From CANLBN01 sp050633525 (GTDB taxonomy: Bacteria; Pseudomonadota; Gammaproteobacteria; Pseudomonadales; Cellvibrionaceae), in assembly GCA_050633525.1 (NCBI GenBank), contig JBOEGR010000004.1, forward strand, positions 62,001 through 126,000: a stretch of DNA of 64,000 nt, written 5' to 3'. The notes below the pieces were generated by a model. That model saw only the letters and a list, made by a program, of their open reading frames with translations, searched no databases and was not told the DNA's origin. A program made the translations under genes and the position numbers. Of the stretch, positions 28,196-37,306 are shown piece by piece. The stretch's first letter is position 1. Every line of letters starts with the position of its first letter.

Positions 28196-29056
28196 TTACT
28201 TTACTGTTTTCTTAGTAACCACTGGGGATTTTCGCACGTTTTGCTGAGCAATAGAGTTTTTTGCCCAACTAGGAAGTCCTTTTGGTTTTTTCCATTCGGG
28301 CTTGATAACCGTCATCGGGGTAATGCTTTTTCGTGCAACAACTACATAAAAGCTACCCCATATCGGAAATAAATTATTAATATACTCTTCTACTTTTCGG
28401 CCATACTGTTGCTTTATTGGCCAGCCATGATCGCCATACTCTAAGAATGCTGGCTCAAAATCCAAAAGCTGCAGCCAGTCAACAATTCGACTTCGGCGTA
28501 AGTTATGAAAACGCCTCTGCGCATTCTGACTAAATAAACGGCCTAACTGTCTTTTAGTCGTAGAGAAACTCCAAGGATTAAACCCCACTACAATAATATA
28601 ACCATTCGGAATAATTGTTCTAGCAGTTTCTCTAAGTAATTGATGCGGTTTGGTTGAGTATTCCAATGCGTGATGCAAAAGAGCAACATCAACACATTCT
28701 GAATCTATAGGCAGTTGTTCAAACTGGGCAAGTGCTTTAGCTTCCCCCTCACCTTTTTCTTTTGCTTGCTTTACACCTAAAGAAAAGTGATGCGTTACTG
28801 GGCTTTGTCTCGATAATGACATGATATTGCTGCTGGAATGACTTACGGCACTCAACTGCATTAAATGATAACCATACATTTCAGGCATAATCCGATCTAG
28901 TTTGGCTTTTTCTGCACTTAACAATCGCTGACCAACAGAACCTTGAAACCATTCATTAAGCTCTTCTTGGGACTCTGAGAGAGGCTTAACACCAAATCGG
29001 GTATTAATTTTCTCTCTCAATAAACCAGGCGTTTTTGTTAGAAAAGAATAAGGCAT
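28196..29056 (-). CDS. YafS-like SAM-dependent methyltransferase
   Basis: A 286-residue class I methyltransferase-like protein. The part after motif I is clear: LPIDSECVDVALLHHALEYSTKPHQLLRE followed by NGYIIVVGFNPWS. The glycine-rich SAM loop, however, is replaced by GYHLMQLSAVSHSS, as in the YafS group. The location directly upstream of rnhA-dnaQ matches E. coli yafS. The basic tail (about 40 residues) is lysine-rich. The substrate is unknown. Confidence 0.8.
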   Translation of the reverse strand: MPYSFLTKTPGLLREKINTRFGVKPLSESQEELNEWFQGSVGQRLLSAEKAKLDRIMPEMYGYHLMQLSAVSHSSSNIMSLSRQSPVTHHFSLGVKQAKEKGEGEAKALAQFEQLPIDSECVDVALLHHALEYSTKPHQLLRETARTIIPNGYIIVVGFNPWSFSTTKRQLGRLFSQNAQRRFHNLRRSRIVDWLQLLDFEPAFLEYGDHGWPIKQQYGRKVEEYINNLFPIWGSFYVVVARKSITPMTVIKPEWKKPKGLPSWAKNSIAQQNVRKSPVVTKKTVK

Positions 29057-29103
29057 ATTAGCTATCGGTTTAAGTTATCTTTTTCACTTATTATAATCTG
29101 GAC

Positions 29104-31788
29104 TCAATTATCTGACAGGCTTTTACTGACAACCTCATAAACATCCTTAGACAAATCATCTACTGCGAGAACATTTTCTAATGCTTGTTTCATTAATTGC
29201 TTCTGCGGCGCACTGTACTTACGCCAACGAGTTAAAGGCGTTAGTAAGCGTGACGCAATTTGGGGATTAATTGTGTTTAATTTGATGATTTGTTTAGCAA
29301 GAAAATCATAACCTGCTCCGCTCGACTGGTGAAAGCCAATTGCATTGGCTGCAAAGGCCCCGATCAACGAGCGTACTTTATTCGGGTTTTTAAGAGTGAA
29401 GCTAGGGTGTGACATTAACAACTTCACATTATCCAAAGCGCTATGAAGAGGTTTGGATGCCTGCACGGCTAGCCATTGATTCACCACCAACGATTCATGC
29501 TGCCAACGCTCATAAAAGTGAGCTAACGCGTCGACTTGGTCTTTTGCCAATTCGTCAAAATTACTGTGCACCAATATTTTTAATGCATTCATAGCATCAG
29601 TCATATTATTCGCATTGTAGTACTGCTTAATACATGCTTGTTGAAACGACGAATTATCTAACAACATTAAATAATCTAAAGCTGTATTTTTCAGCGTACG
29701 CTCGGCTATAGCTGCAGCGCTCGGCTCATATTCTTTTGTTGACGAAAGCGCTTGATAAACATCCCATAACTCTTCTTGTAAATGACTTGCGATGCTCTTT
29801 CTTAAAGTTTGGCGCGCATAATGAATAGCTTCAACATCCACTGTAGTGGCAATTTCTGCCATATAAGCTTCCGATGGCAAACTTAACATATAAGCTACCA
29901 TCGCTTTATCCAAACCCTCTTGAGATAAAATCGCTTTCAAGCCTAAGCTGAAACGCTGATCGACGTTTGGGGACTGCTGTTTGTTTTGGTAAGCCTCTAT
30001 TAGCTCTTGTAAAATTGAGACAGCAAGCTGTTGGCTGGCATTCCACTGGCTAAAACCGTCATCATCATTTTGCATTAGACGCAAATAATCATCGCGGCTA
30101 TAATCAAAAACGAGTTTGACAGGAGCAGAAAAATTACGCAATAAAGAGGGAACCGGCTTTTCTATAACTTGCTTAAATATAAAGGTCTGTTCCATTTCTG
30201 TGAGTTCAAGCACACAGTGTGTGTTATCCGCTTGCTCAGATAAGCTAATACTCTCTCCATTAATTTCAGGATGTAAAGCCAAACACCCCGCCTCACCAAC
30301 TAAACCCATCGCAATAGGCATATGCAAAGCCTGTTTATCGCAACCTTTAGATTCAGGCGTATCAGGTAGTACTTGCTTTATCGTTAAGCGATAAGTCTGG
30401 GCTGACTCATCATAATGATCGTCGACGACTAATGTCGGCGTCCCTGCTTGAGTGTACCAATGCTTAAATTGATTTAGATTACGCTTAGAAGCCGATTCCA
30501 TCGCAGAAAGAAAATCGTCGATAGTGACTGCCTGTCCATCATGCCGATCAAAATAACAGTCTGAACCAGCTCTAAATGTTTCAGCACCCAAGAGCGTATG
30601 CAGCATGCGTACAATTTCTGAGCCTTTTTCATATACGGTTAAAGTATAGAAGTTAGAAATTTCAATAAACGATGGGGGTTGCACTGGGTGCGCCATTGGT
30701 CCGGCATCCTCAGCGAATTGTAATGTTCGAAGCATACCCACATCTTCGATACGCTTAACGATTGGCGATCCCATATCAGCAGAGAAGGCTTGATCTCGAA
30801 AAACCGTAAAGCCTTCTTTCAAACTCAATTGAAACCAATCTCGACACGTTACGCGATTGCCTGACCAATTGTGAAAATACTCATGGGCAACAACACCTTC
30901 TACTCGTTGAAAACCTGCATCTGTTGTCGTTTTTGCATTTGCTAATACGCATGAGGTATTAAAAATATTAAGGCCTTTATTTTCCATAGCCCCCATATTG
31001 AAATCATCCACCGCAACAATCATAAAAATATCAAGATCATATTCACGACCATAAACTTCCTCATCCCAACGCATGGAATGTTTGAGTGAAGTCATGGCAT
31101 AATCACATTTATCCAGATCTTTTTTCTCAACAAAGATACGCAACGTCACCTCGCGTCCGGACATAGTCATAAATTTATCTTCGATAAACTCTAAACTACC
31201 CGCTACCAAAGCAAATAAATAAGCTGGCTTTTTAAAAGGATCTTCCCACTTTGCCCAATGACGACCATTCTCCGCTTCTCCTTGCGCAACCAGATTTCCA
31301 TTAGACAATAAAACGGGATAATGCTCTTTGTTTGCATTAATTGTAGTGGTGAAAGTACTCATCACATCAGGGCGATCTAAATAATAAGTAATCTTACGAA
31401 AGCCTTCAGCCTCACATTGTGTGCAATACATACCACTGGATTTATACAAGCCTTCTAATGAGGTATTCTCTTGAGGTAATATTTCAGTAACACAAGTCAG
31501 TTGGCATTCATCAGGGATAGCGATCGTTAAAGATTCGCTGTCAATGGAATAATCCACATCAGATAGTTTATTACCGTCGATACTAACTGAAATTAATGTT
31601 AAATCTTGACCATGCAAAATTAAGTTATTTTTGTTGCCAGCCACAGGATTCCGACGAAGAGTTAAGGTTGAAGTAACAATCGTACTCAACTCATTGAGTT
31701 CAAAATTTAATTCTGTTTTTTCAATTAAAAAATCAGGTACTGTATAATCTCGAAGGTAAATAACCTGTGGTTGTGCATCGCGCATCAT
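29104..31788 (-). CDS. pepN: Aminopeptidase N (M1 family)
   Basis: An 894-residue cytoplasmic zinc aminopeptidase. The exopeptidase motif is GAMENKGLNIF and the zinc site is VVAHEYFHNWSGNRVTCRDW with the second Glu in LSLKEGFTVF. The N-terminal YLRDYTVPDFLIEKTELNFEL and the C-terminal ARX-repeat-like helical domain match E. coli PepN (870 residues) closely in length and order. It has its own gap of 53 bases after yeaC and precedes the methyltransferase gene. Confidence 0.97.
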   Translation of the reverse strand: MMRDAQPQVIYLRDYTVPDFLIEKTELNFELNELSTIVTSTLTLRRNPVAGNKNNLILHGQDLTLISVSIDGNKLSDVDYSIDSESLTIAIPDECQLTCVTEILPQENTSLEGLYKSSGMYCTQCEAEGFRKITYYLDRPDVMSTFTTTINANKEHYPVLLSNGNLVAQGEAENGRHWAKWEDPFKKPAYLFALVAGSLEFIEDKFMTMSGREVTLRIFVEKKDLDKCDYAMTSLKHSMRWDEEVYGREYDLDIFMIVAVDDFNMGAMENKGLNIFNTSCVLANAKTTTDAGFQRVEGVVAHEYFHNWSGNRVTCRDWFQLSLKEGFTVFRDQAFSADMGSPIVKRIEDVGMLRTLQFAEDAGPMAHPVQPPSFIEISNFYTLTVYEKGSEIVRMLHTLLGAETFRAGSDCYFDRHDGQAVTIDDFLSAMESASKRNLNQFKHWYTQAGTPTLVVDDHYDESAQTYRLTIKQVLPDTPESKGCDKQALHMPIAMGLVGEAGCLALHPEINGESISLSEQADNTHCVLELTEMEQTFIFKQVIEKPVPSLLRNFSAPVKLVFDYSRDDYLRLMQNDDDGFSQWNASQQLAVSILQELIEAYQNKQQSPNVDQRFSLGLKAILSQEGLDKAMVAYMLSLPSEAYMAEIATTVDVEAIHYARQTLRKSIASHLQEELWDVYQALSSTKEYEPSAAAIAERTLKNTALDYLMLLDNSSFQQACIKQYYNANNMTDAMNALKILVHSNFDELAKDQVDALAHFYERWQHESLVVNQWLAVQASKPLHSALDNVKLLMSHPSFTLKNPNKVRSLIGAFAANAIGFHQSSGAGYDFLAKQIIKLNTINPQIASRLLTPLTRWRKYSAPQKQLMKQALENVLAVDDLSKDVYEVVSKSLSDN

Positions 31789-31802
31789 TTTATATTCTCA
31801 GC

Positions 31803-31854
31803 TTATTTTAAATGTTTACTTAAATGTATTATTTAAACGTATTACTTAAACGTT
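31803..31854. repeat. Four-unit tandem repeat of 13 bases over the yeaC stop
   Basis: Units read roughly TTATTTTAAATGT, TTACTTAAATGTA, TTATTTAAACGTA and TTACTTAAACGTT, period 13. The last unit holds the yeaC stop codon. The array fills most of the gap before pepN. It looks like recent local slippage; no function is evident. Confidence 0.6.
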
Positions 31855-32132
31855 AGTGGCTGTGGGTCTGCATCATTAATCGTATCGTTATCAATCGTAA
31901 TTTCGCCCGATTCACTACCGCAGTGTTTATGCTTCTTAGTGGCGATATAACCCGTATGCTCTTCTGGGGGTAGATTTTTCTTCTCATAGGCAATAACAGC
32001 TTGTAAGCACAACTGTTTTTGCTCACTAGATAATTTCTCACCTGTCGGCCACTTCCCTAGCTCAATCGAACGTTTAAGATTTTGATAAATATCCGGGGTG
32101 ATATTATTTAATAATTCATTTACGCTTTTCAT
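31842..32132 (-). CDS. yeaC: DUF1315 protein, YeaC-like
   Basis: A 96-residue protein started at the ATG of MKSVNELLNNITPDIYQNLK. An in-frame upstream ATG at 32234 would overlap the rhomboid gene by 53 bases and add residues unlike the family. The DUF1315 core is GKWPTGEKLSSEQKQLCLQA followed by AYEKKNLPPEEHTGYI. The tail has a KHKHCGSE cluster that could bind metal. Function unknown; the gene is conserved next to pepN and nadK in pseudomonads. Confidence 0.85.
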   Translation of the reverse strand: MKSVNELLNNITPDIYQNLKRSIELGKWPTGEKLSSEQKQLCLQAVIAYEKKNLPPEEHTGYIATKKHKHCGSESGEITIDNDTINDADPQPLTFK

Positions 32133-32181
32133 AGGTAATACATCCAAAAAATCGTCAAAATAAAAATCGGGGTTCTTTATT

Positions 32182-33084
32182 TTACTGGTGATCAATCGCC
32201 TTGTTTCGATCAAGCAAGGCCACAATAAGACCAATCACTGCACCAGAAACCAAGCCCGCTACATGAGCGGCGTTTGCAATACTACCCGCTATAAAGAAAT
32301 CAATAATGCCGAAGACACCCAGCAATAACCAAACAATAAAAAAGGCAATGGCCGCTTTATTAAATTGTAGAATTGGATGAATAACAAATTGTTGATATAC
32401 AGCTATATAACCAATACAGCCATATACCACGCCCGATAAGCCCCCGAAAACGGTATTGGCTTGCGCTAGGTACTGAGCAATATTCGAAACAACACCGACG
32501 ACCAAAACAATCAATAATATATGCATTGAACCCTTTGCTATTTCAATACGTCGACCCAACTCCCATATAATAAGGCTATTAAAAATAATATGTAACCAAG
32601 TAAAATGTAAAAATATAGGCGTTAATAAGCGCCAATACTGACCCGATGCTAGGGTATCTTTTAGCGAAACGAAATAACCATTACTAATCGCCTGAAATAA
32701 GAAAGGCTGGGCATAGGAAAGCTGCTGGTCATCGGCAAAAATTGCCAAGGCACCAATAAAGCCTAACAAAATAGTCGTTAAACTAACGGGCACTAAACAT
32801 GTCAATTTTACAGTCGCGCTTATTTGCTCACTATATTGTTTTGAGTCATCACCTATTGAGCCCTCGTTGTTAGACGCCACGCTTAAATCAATTTCACCAC
32901 TTGCCCACTTACTCGTTAATTCAGCTATTTCAATAATACGTGGCTCATCTGCCATCCAAAGCTGTTGTTCACCTTCCTCTTCTGTTACATGATGCAACAA
33001 CTGCTGCTCGTCCAAATAGCTTAATAAGGGGCGCATATCTACCGCTAGGGGAAGACGAATTACGGGGTGCCACATTAGCCTCAT
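32182..33084 (-). CDS. Rhomboid-family intramembrane serine protease
   Basis: A 300-residue GlpG-like protease. A cytoplasmic N-terminal region of about 95 residues precedes six transmembrane helices. Catalytic Ser is in GGLSGVVYG and catalytic His in NAAHVAGLVSG; the HFTWLHIIFN segment in an earlier helix is the conserved oxyanion-side His/Asn. It is separated from the phosphoesterase gene by only 2 bases. Confidence 0.9.
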   Translation of the reverse strand: MRLMWHPVIRLPLAVDMRPLLSYLDEQQLLHHVTEEEGEQQLWMADEPRIIEIAELTSKWASGEIDLSVASNNEGSIGDDSKQYSEQISATVKLTCLVPVSLTTILLGFIGALAIFADDQQLSYAQPFLFQAISNGYFVSLKDTLASGQYWRLLTPIFLHFTWLHIIFNSLIIWELGRRIEIAKGSMHILLIVLVVGVVSNIAQYLAQANTVFGGLSGVVYGCIGYIAVYQQFVIHPILQFNKAAIAFFIVWLLLGVFGIIDFFIAGSIANAAHVAGLVSGAVIGLIVALLDRNKAIDHQ

Positions 33085-33086
33085 AG

Positions 33087-34070
33087 TTACGACTGTTCCG
33101 GTGGATCAACATAAAGCCAAACATAATTGCCTGGGTCGAGACGCTCTTCTCCATCCATTCGGTAAGCCACAAGACGACCATATTTTACCGCACTGTAATC
33201 CAAGCAACAGATATTATGTTTTACGGGAGCAGGACGACCATGGAGCCAATAATGGCCAAAAAAGACCGGTTTGGCATGCGCAGGATAATGAATGAGTGTA
33301 TTAAGCTCTTGCTCATTCAAAGGCCTCTCTACTAAATGTTCTGGTAAAGGGTCTGGCTGAAACACAACGTCACTATAAGTCTCCGGTGCATCAGACCAAA
33401 ACTTAGTCCGAAAAATACGCCGTTCAAAACCATCGCGACTTCGAATAACCTCACCATCGGGAAGGGATAAGCTAGTTCCTCGCATTAACCTATCAAGTAC
33501 CTTACCTTCAAAGCTACTCAAATCAGTCGATTTTTTGATAATGTCTGGCGATACATGGCTGGTATGATATTTCTTGAGGTATTCATTCACATACTGCTCA
33601 TCCCAACAAGCATGAACAACTCGAAAATTTTGTGTTTCTATAAATAAGGGTAGCCTGCTAAACCAATCAAGATATTCTTTAAAATCATGAGAGTAATTGG
33701 CAAATTGCTCGAAGGTTTCAGACACTAAACGTTGGTTGTGAGCATTGTGTTCTCGCAAATAACACTGCTGGCCGGTTTGACGTGTTTTCTCTTCATCTAG
33801 GGTTGCATAGCAATAAACATTGTATTCGTGGTTACCGATAACGATCTGAGCATGCCCTTGGGTCACCATATCGTAAACAACACTCATTGCTTTACGAATA
33901 TGTGGGCCTCGATCGACAATATCGCCCACAAAAATCACCTGACGTTTTGGGTGCTGATAAACGCCATCGCGCTTTTTGTAACCCATAACTTCAAGTAATT
34001 TAACTAGGGTACGACCACAACCGTGGATATCCCCAATAATATCGTAACCTTCAAATAATCGTTGATTCAC
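33087..34070 (-). CDS. Calcineurin-like metallophosphoesterase
   Basis: A 327-residue PPP-type phosphoesterase. Metal-binding motifs are DIIGDIHGCG, FVGDIVDRGPH and IGNHEYN, with a later FGHYWLHG supplying His ligands. The arrangement resembles the PrpE/ApaH-like group that cuts phosphoproteins or dinucleoside polyphosphates; the substrate cannot be assigned. It lies 13 bases after nadK in one leftward operon. Confidence 0.85.
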   Translation of the reverse strand: MNQRLFEGYDIIGDIHGCGRTLVKLLEVMGYKKRDGVYQHPKRQVIFVGDIVDRGPHIRKAMSVVYDMVTQGHAQIVIGNHEYNVYCYATLDEEKTRQTGQQCYLREHNAHNQRLVSETFEQFANYSHDFKEYLDWFSRLPLFIETQNFRVVHACWDEQYVNEYLKKYHTSHVSPDIIKKSTDLSSFEGKVLDRLMRGTSLSLPDGEVIRSRDGFERRIFRTKFWSDAPETYSDVVFQPDPLPEHLVERPLNEQELNTLIHYPAHAKPVFFGHYWLHGRPAPVKHNICCLDYSAVKYGRLVAYRMDGEERLDPGNYVWLYVDPPEQS

Positions 34071-34083
34071 TGTCTTAGCTAAT

Positions 34084-34977
34084 TTAGTCTTTATCTTTAG
34101 TCAAATGCCTACCCCAACCCAATTTCATACGACAAGTTTCGTAGTAATTGTGGTCAGATGGATGAATTAGTGTCAGGCGCTTTGGCTTTTTCGTAATATG
34201 TATTTCATCCCCTGCTTTGACTAAATCCGAGGCTTGTCCGTCACAGGTAATATTCAGCGAAGTACTCATTTGATGACCAATGAGTAGCTTTATTTGACTG
34301 TCACCACTCACCACAATAGGGCGGCTGCTTAAGGTGTGAGGATTTAAAGGTACTAGAACGATAGCATCTAGACTTGGGTACATTAAGGGCCCGCCACCGC
34401 TTAATGCATAGGCAGTAGAGCCCGTCGGTGTTGACACAATTAAGCCATCAGAAGACTGACTGTATACAAATTGCCCATCGATATATAACTCAAACTCTAT
34501 CATTCTAATATGACGGCCTGGGTGTAGCACAACATCGTTTAAGGCATCACCACTCGCGATAACGGCGCCATCGCGTACAACGGTCATATCAAGAAGAAAA
34601 CGTGATTCGGTCAAATATTGACCATCAAGCACTTCGCCCACTTCTTGCTCTAAGTCTGCCGGCATTATATCGGTTAAAAACCCTAATCTACCCCGGTTCA
34701 CGCCGAGTACAGGGACTTCATGATCAACCATGGCACGAGCTGCTCCTAGCATTGTGCCGTCACCACCAATCACTATCACCAAGTCACAAGTATCACCAAT
34801 GAATTTCTCATCGCCTTTTGCCGCTAAATCTTTTTGATTAACGAAGTCCGCCAGACCTTCGAGCATGGTGACCTTAATATCTCGCTCTTGTAAAAATCGA
34901 ACGAGTCTTAAAGCGGTTTTTTTGGTTTGGTCGTTATAAACGCGGCCGACAAGGCCAATAGAAGAAAATTTCATCAT
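34084..34977 (-). CDS. nadK: NAD kinase
   Basis: A 297-residue enzyme that makes NADP from NAD and ATP. The catalytic GGDGTML, the NRGRLGFLTDI segment and the DGLIVSTPTGSTAYALSGGGP motif are all present. Length equals that of E. coli NadK (292) within a few residues. It leads a leftward operon nadK-phosphoesterase-rhomboid-yeaC-pepN, and is divergent from the DUF1853 gene. Confidence 0.97.
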   Translation of the reverse strand: MMKFSSIGLVGRVYNDQTKKTALRLVRFLQERDIKVTMLEGLADFVNQKDLAAKGDEKFIGDTCDLVIVIGGDGTMLGAARAMVDHEVPVLGVNRGRLGFLTDIMPADLEQEVGEVLDGQYLTESRFLLDMTVVRDGAVIASGDALNDVVLHPGRHIRMIEFELYIDGQFVYSQSSDGLIVSTPTGSTAYALSGGGPLMYPSLDAIVLVPLNPHTLSSRPIVVSGDSQIKLLIGHQMSTSLNITCDGQASDLVKAGDEIHITKKPKRLTLIHPSDHNYYETCRMKLGWGRHLTKDKD

Positions 34978-35167
34978 ATATACACTGCGTAAAGTAAGCT
35001 ATAACAATAGTAGCAAGAGAATCTGGGTTAGATAAAACGAATATTACCGATAGAAACAATGTGTTTTCTATCTCCTAAGCTTATTCCATCACTTACTGCT
35101 ATCCCATTTGCCCTACAAAAGCATCATAGGATTATTGTCTACAAGAGGAGCATGATAACATGGCTAG

Positions 35168-36169
35168 ATGCCAATACGCCTCATCACCCCCCCTTCATTG
35201 ATCAAACAACTCCATTGCCTTCAGCACCGTGGCGTTCGTGATCTGGCATGGTCACTATTCTCTCCATCTCTATTTGAAAAGATCCCCGATTTCCCCTTAG
35301 ATTGGTTTGCCCAAGACCTCATTGATGATCAACTAGTATCATGGCTACTATCACTCGATAAACAACCAAAAGCCTTAAATGAGCATTTGCAAAAACAGCG
35401 CTCTAATCGCTTAGGGATTTATTTTGAGCAATTGCTTAGTTTTTATTTTGAGCACTACCCCCGCTTCACCTTGATCGCTAAAAATCTTCAAGTGAATGGA
35501 GATAAGCGAACCTTAGGCGAATTTGATTTTATTATTCAAGATCAACTCGACGGGGAGACCAAACACATAGAGGCCGCCGTTAAGTTTTATCTTGGACATC
35601 AAAATTATCAGGGTGTGATAGCAAATAATATCCCATTACATAACTGGCATAACTGGGTAGGTCCAAACCAAAAAGATACTCTTGCAATTAAAATGCGCCA
35701 CCTACAAGAGCGACAATTGCCATTGAGTCAAACAGAACACGGGCAAGCAACATTAAGCCGCTTAGGCATCGCCAACGAAGAAATCCAAAGTCGGCTATTT
35801 ATAAAGGGGCGTTTTTATCAACCCAATACTAATAAAATTGACGGCCCTCAATTTTCAAATCAAGACTTAAATCATTACTATTGGTTCGACTCTGATACGT
35901 TCTTTTCTGACATATTGACTATCACATCAGAAAAAAAATATTGCATTTTGCCGCGCTCGCTTTGGTTAAGTGCATTAACTCAGCTCGACCTTAGAGACAA
36001 TAAAATTGAAGTATTGGATGCCAGTGAACTCTATAAAAGAATAGATGAAGACATAACACAAGAATATAACGAATGGAAAATCGTTGAAGTGAACTTAAAG
36101 GATAAAACTCAGCTTGAGATAAACCGTTTTTTTGTGGTTAATAGCCAGAACTTGCCATCTGATAAATAG
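35168..36169 (+). CDS. DUF1853 family protein
   Basis: A 333-residue protein of the DUF1853 family. Recognisable parts are VRDLAWSLFSPSLF, NRLGIYFEQLLSFYFEHYP and LGEFDFIIQ followed by HIEAAVKFYLG. The spaced E/D...E-x-K pattern (GEFDFII, EAAVKFY) resembles a restriction-endonuclease-like fold, which is an inference. Function unknown. The last 32 bases overlap the end of the convergent gene. Confidence 0.8.
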   Translation: MPIRLITPPSLIKQLHCLQHRGVRDLAWSLFSPSLFEKIPDFPLDWFAQDLIDDQLVSWLLSLDKQPKALNEHLQKQRSNRLGIYFEQLLSFYFEHYPRFTLIAKNLQVNGDKRTLGEFDFIIQDQLDGETKHIEAAVKFYLGHQNYQGVIANNIPLHNWHNWVGPNQKDTLAIKMRHLQERQLPLSQTEHGQATLSRLGIANEEIQSRLFIKGRFYQPNTNKIDGPQFSNQDLNHYYWFDSDTFFSDILTITSEKKYCILPRSLWLSALTQLDLRDNKIEVLDASELYKRIDEDITQEYNEWKIVEVNLKDKTQLEINRFFVVNSQNLPSDK

Positions 36170-37256
36170 AATCAAATTCACTAACCAAACTATTTTCGAC
36201 ATGGTCGATACTGATTGAAGCTAAACCACCTTCCAATACACTAACATTATAGCCCTTTTGAGCCAGTAAAAAAGCCGTAGCGCGACTTCTCACGCCAGTA
36301 TTACAATAGATCAAATAGTGCTTTTTGGGGTCGAGCAAGCGTATTTTTAAACGTAGTAATGTTAGCGGTATATGTATGGCATCCACAATATGCTTATAAT
36401 CAAACTCTTCTTGTGTACGCACATCTAAAAACTCAAATTGCTTCCCATCCATATTCTTTTTCATTGAGTCTATAGTTTGAAACTCCATATGCTCAACAGA
36501 GGGCGATATCAGCAAATCATCAAAATCATTTTTATGAAGGCACATAACAATACCGTCTGTTAGCATTTTAACCGTAGCATTACGAGTCGTATGCTGAATT
36601 AAAGCGTCTTCGCCAAAACAACGCCCCTCGCCTATTTGCGCAAGCGGGGTAGGCTCTTCACCTTCAGTGGGTATACGAGTTACCTCTGCTAAGCCTTCTT
36701 TAATAAAATAACAGAAATCCCCTTCTTCCCCTTGCTCAAGAATAGTTTCATCCTTGCTAACATTTTTTGCAGACACTTTAGAATAAATTGATAGCACGTT
36801 GAGCGGTGGAATTTTATAAAATAAATTGGAATTTAAAATCGAGCGTAGCCAATCTGCATCTTCATCAAGGTCACGATCATACGAAATATCAATTTCTAAG
36901 TAATCTGCAACCTGACTCCAAGCAAGTAAATTATCTAGCGACAAACGATCAAATCGTAGCAGTTCACAGTCAGCGATTGCCGTCGCAGAAAAGTCTTCCG
37001 CTTGAAACTGCACGATAGGCAGCCAGTGAAAATCAGCCGTAATAATACGCTCGCTACCCTGTTGGTGCTTCAATAAAATTTCGCCTGACAAAAGATAGTA
37101 AAGGTAATCTTGTGATGCTGCTTCCTCAAACAAAACGTCACCACTACAAGCCATAATGGATTTAGAATGATCTAAAGCTGCCAACAGATGTTGCTCACGC
37201 ATAGTACTCAAAGGCACTAAGCTGCGACATTGCTGTAGTAAATAATCGTTGCTCAT
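36138..37256 (-). CDS. Two cyclic-nucleotide-binding domains plus rhodanese
   Basis: A 372-residue fusion. Residues about 10-115 form a degenerate cNMP-binding domain. Residues about 145-250 form a second with a good phosphate-binding cassette (GEGRCFGEDALI then TTRNATV). A rhodanese domain (about 270-360) ends the protein, with active-site Cys318 in IYCNTGVRSRA. No DNA-binding or membrane part is seen, so it is probably a cytosolic sensor controlling sulfur transfer; the ligand and substrate are unknown. Confidence 0.87.
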   Translation of the reverse strand: MSNDYLLQQCRSLVPLSTMREQHLLAALDHSKSIMACSGDVLFEEAASQDYLYYLLSGEILLKHQQGSERIITADFHWLPIVQFQAEDFSATAIADCELLRFDRLSLDNLLAWSQVADYLEIDISYDRDLDEDADWLRSILNSNLFYKIPPLNVLSIYSKVSAKNVSKDETILEQGEEGDFCYFIKEGLAEVTRIPTEGEEPTPLAQIGEGRCFGEDALIQHTTRNATVKMLTDGIVMCLHKNDFDDLLISPSVEHMEFQTIDSMKKNMDGKQFEFLDVRTQEEFDYKHIVDAIHIPLTLLRLKIRLLDPKKHYLIYCNTGVRSRATAFLLAQKGYNVSVLEGGLASISIDHVENSLVSEFDSIYQMASSGY

Positions 37257-37306
37257 AAATCAAACCTACTGCAAATAATAAAAATAAGTAATGCGCCTAG
37301 CATTCA

